A stretch of 12,496 bases of DNA, from contig CAXBDR010000127.1 in assembly GCA_963974265.1 (NCBI GenBank), positions 1 through 12,496 on the forward strand. Reading direction: 5' to 3'. Below, in pieces: positions 12,069 to 12,496 of the stretch. The notes under the pieces were generated by a model. The model was not told the origin of the DNA and made no database searches. It saw only the letters and a list, made by a program, of their open reading frames with translations. Position 1 is the stretch's first letter; every line of letters starts with the position of its first letter. Made by a program: the position numbers and the translations under genes. The stretch comes from CAISIP01 sp963974265 (GTDB lineage: Bacteria; Pseudomonadota; Gammaproteobacteria; Burkholderiales; Burkholderiaceae_C).

Positions 12069-12496
12069 ATGATGGAACAAGGCGAATTCGCGAACTACAC
12101 CGATTCATTCCCGGCACCGCGTGTCACGCAGGACGCCCTGCCCTACTGGGCCGGCGTCAAGGACGGCAAGCTGATGTTTCAACGCTGCCCGGCCTGCGGC
12201 GGCGCGATTTTTCCGCCACGCTCGATCTGCCCGATGTGCGAAGCCGGTGCCACGCCTGTATGGGAATTGTCCAAAGGGGCCGGCAGCATCTACAGTTTTT
12301 CGGTCGTGCACCGGCCGCCATCGGCGGTATGGCGCGACCACGCGCCGTATACCCTGGGCCTGGTGCGGCTCGACGAGGACTGGTTCCTGTTTGCTGAAAT
12401 CGAAGGCCAGCCACAAGAGATGAAGATCGACCGGCGGGTCCAGGTCTGCTTTCCGCAACGTCAAGTGCCGCTACCCGTGTTCCGCCTCGTCGCGGG
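12069..12496 (+). CDS. DUF35 zinc-ribbon/OB-fold protein, 3' end outside window
   Basis: The frame is open from ATG 12069 to the window end, 142 codons, close to the usual DUF35 length of about 130-150, so only a few residues are likely missing. An N-terminal helix (PYWAGVKDGKLMFQRC, 25-40) leads to a rubredoxin-like zinc ribbon with Cys40, Cys43, Cys54 and Cys57 (CPAC...CPMC). The OB-fold strands follow: GSIYSFSVVHR, PYTLGLVRLDEDWFLFAEI and a basic C-terminal part. AGGA lies 8 nt before the ATG; a second ATG follows directly at 12072. DUF35 proteins pair with thiolase-fold partners, binding their CoA substrate or completing their active site, as in ChsH2-DUF35 with Ltp2 or in archaeal HMG-CoA synthase complexes. 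Its position right after the Cys-less thiolase supports a two-subunit complex. Confidence 0.9.
   Translation, partial: MMEQGEFANYTDSFPAPRVTQDALPYWAGVKDGKLMFQRCPACGGAIFPPRSICPMCEAGATPVWELSKGAGSIYSFSVVHRPPSAVWRDHAPYTLGLVRLDEDWFLFAEIEGQPQEMKIDRRVQVCFPQRQVPLPVFRLVA

Noticed and set aside
1..12496. Search for tRNA, rRNA, CRISPR, insertion sequences and attachment sites
   Set aside because: No cloverleaf-like segment, regular direct-repeat array, transposase motif or terminal inverted repeat was recognised by eye.

Overview
The window is GC-rich and densely coded. It looks like a chromosomal catabolic region from a betaproteobacterium, most likely Burkholderiales. The main clue is a Bug-family (tripartite tricarboxylate transporter) periplasmic receptor sitting among CoA-ester catabolism genes under an IclR regulator, an arrangement typical of that order. 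This assignment is an inference from gene content; no rRNA, tRNA, insertion sequence or CRISPR array is visible.

Layout. (1) 1-2635, minus strand: a compact operon read right to left. It holds an acyl-CoA dehydrogenase resembling cyclohexanecarboxyl-CoA dehydrogenases, an enoyl-CoA hydratase/isomerase-family protein (ATGA overlap), and the N-terminal part of an acyl-CoA carboxylase carboxyltransferase subunit that leaves the left edge. The carboxylase gene carries an internal deletion plus frameshift near 218-226. (2) 2636-2876: a divergent control region with three palindromes, including a 20-bp operator-like site. (3) 2877-5928, plus strand: a TetR regulator, a MaoC-fold hydratase, a 179-bp gap, and two tandem paralogous SDR oxidoreductases of the trans-2-enoyl-CoA/2,4-dienoyl-CoA reductase type. 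(4) 5938-7104, minus strand: an alpha-methylacyl-CoA racemase. (5) 7105-7205: a second divergent control region with a promoter-like TTGAAT-N17-TATTAT and two CCAATA(T/A)TGG elements. (6) 7206 to the right edge, plus strand: an IclR regulator, a Bug receptor, a second MaoC-fold protein, a second acyl-CoA dehydrogenase, a thiolase-superfamily protein lacking the usual nucleophile, and a DUF35 zinc-ribbon/OB protein that runs off the right edge.

How the genes may work together (inference). Nearly every enzyme acts on an acyl-CoA. The left operon follows the dehydrogenate / carboxylate / hydrate logic of the liu (leucine) and atu (acyclic terpene) pathways for beta-methyl-branched acyl-CoAs. The racemase would set the alpha-methyl configuration of a branched chain, and the SDRs would reduce unsaturated acyl-CoA intermediates. 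The right operon has the same set of parts (acyl-CoA dehydrogenase, MaoC hydratase, thiolase-like protein without catalytic Cys, DUF35 partner) as the steroid side-chain retro-aldolase module (ChsE, ChsH1/H2, Ltp2 with ChsH2-DUF35). The most interesting hypothesis is therefore a dehydrogenation, hydration and retro-aldol cleavage module for a branched or alicyclic carboxylate imported with the help of the Bug receptor. No CoA ligase, membrane permease component or biotin carboxylase subunit is visible in the window.
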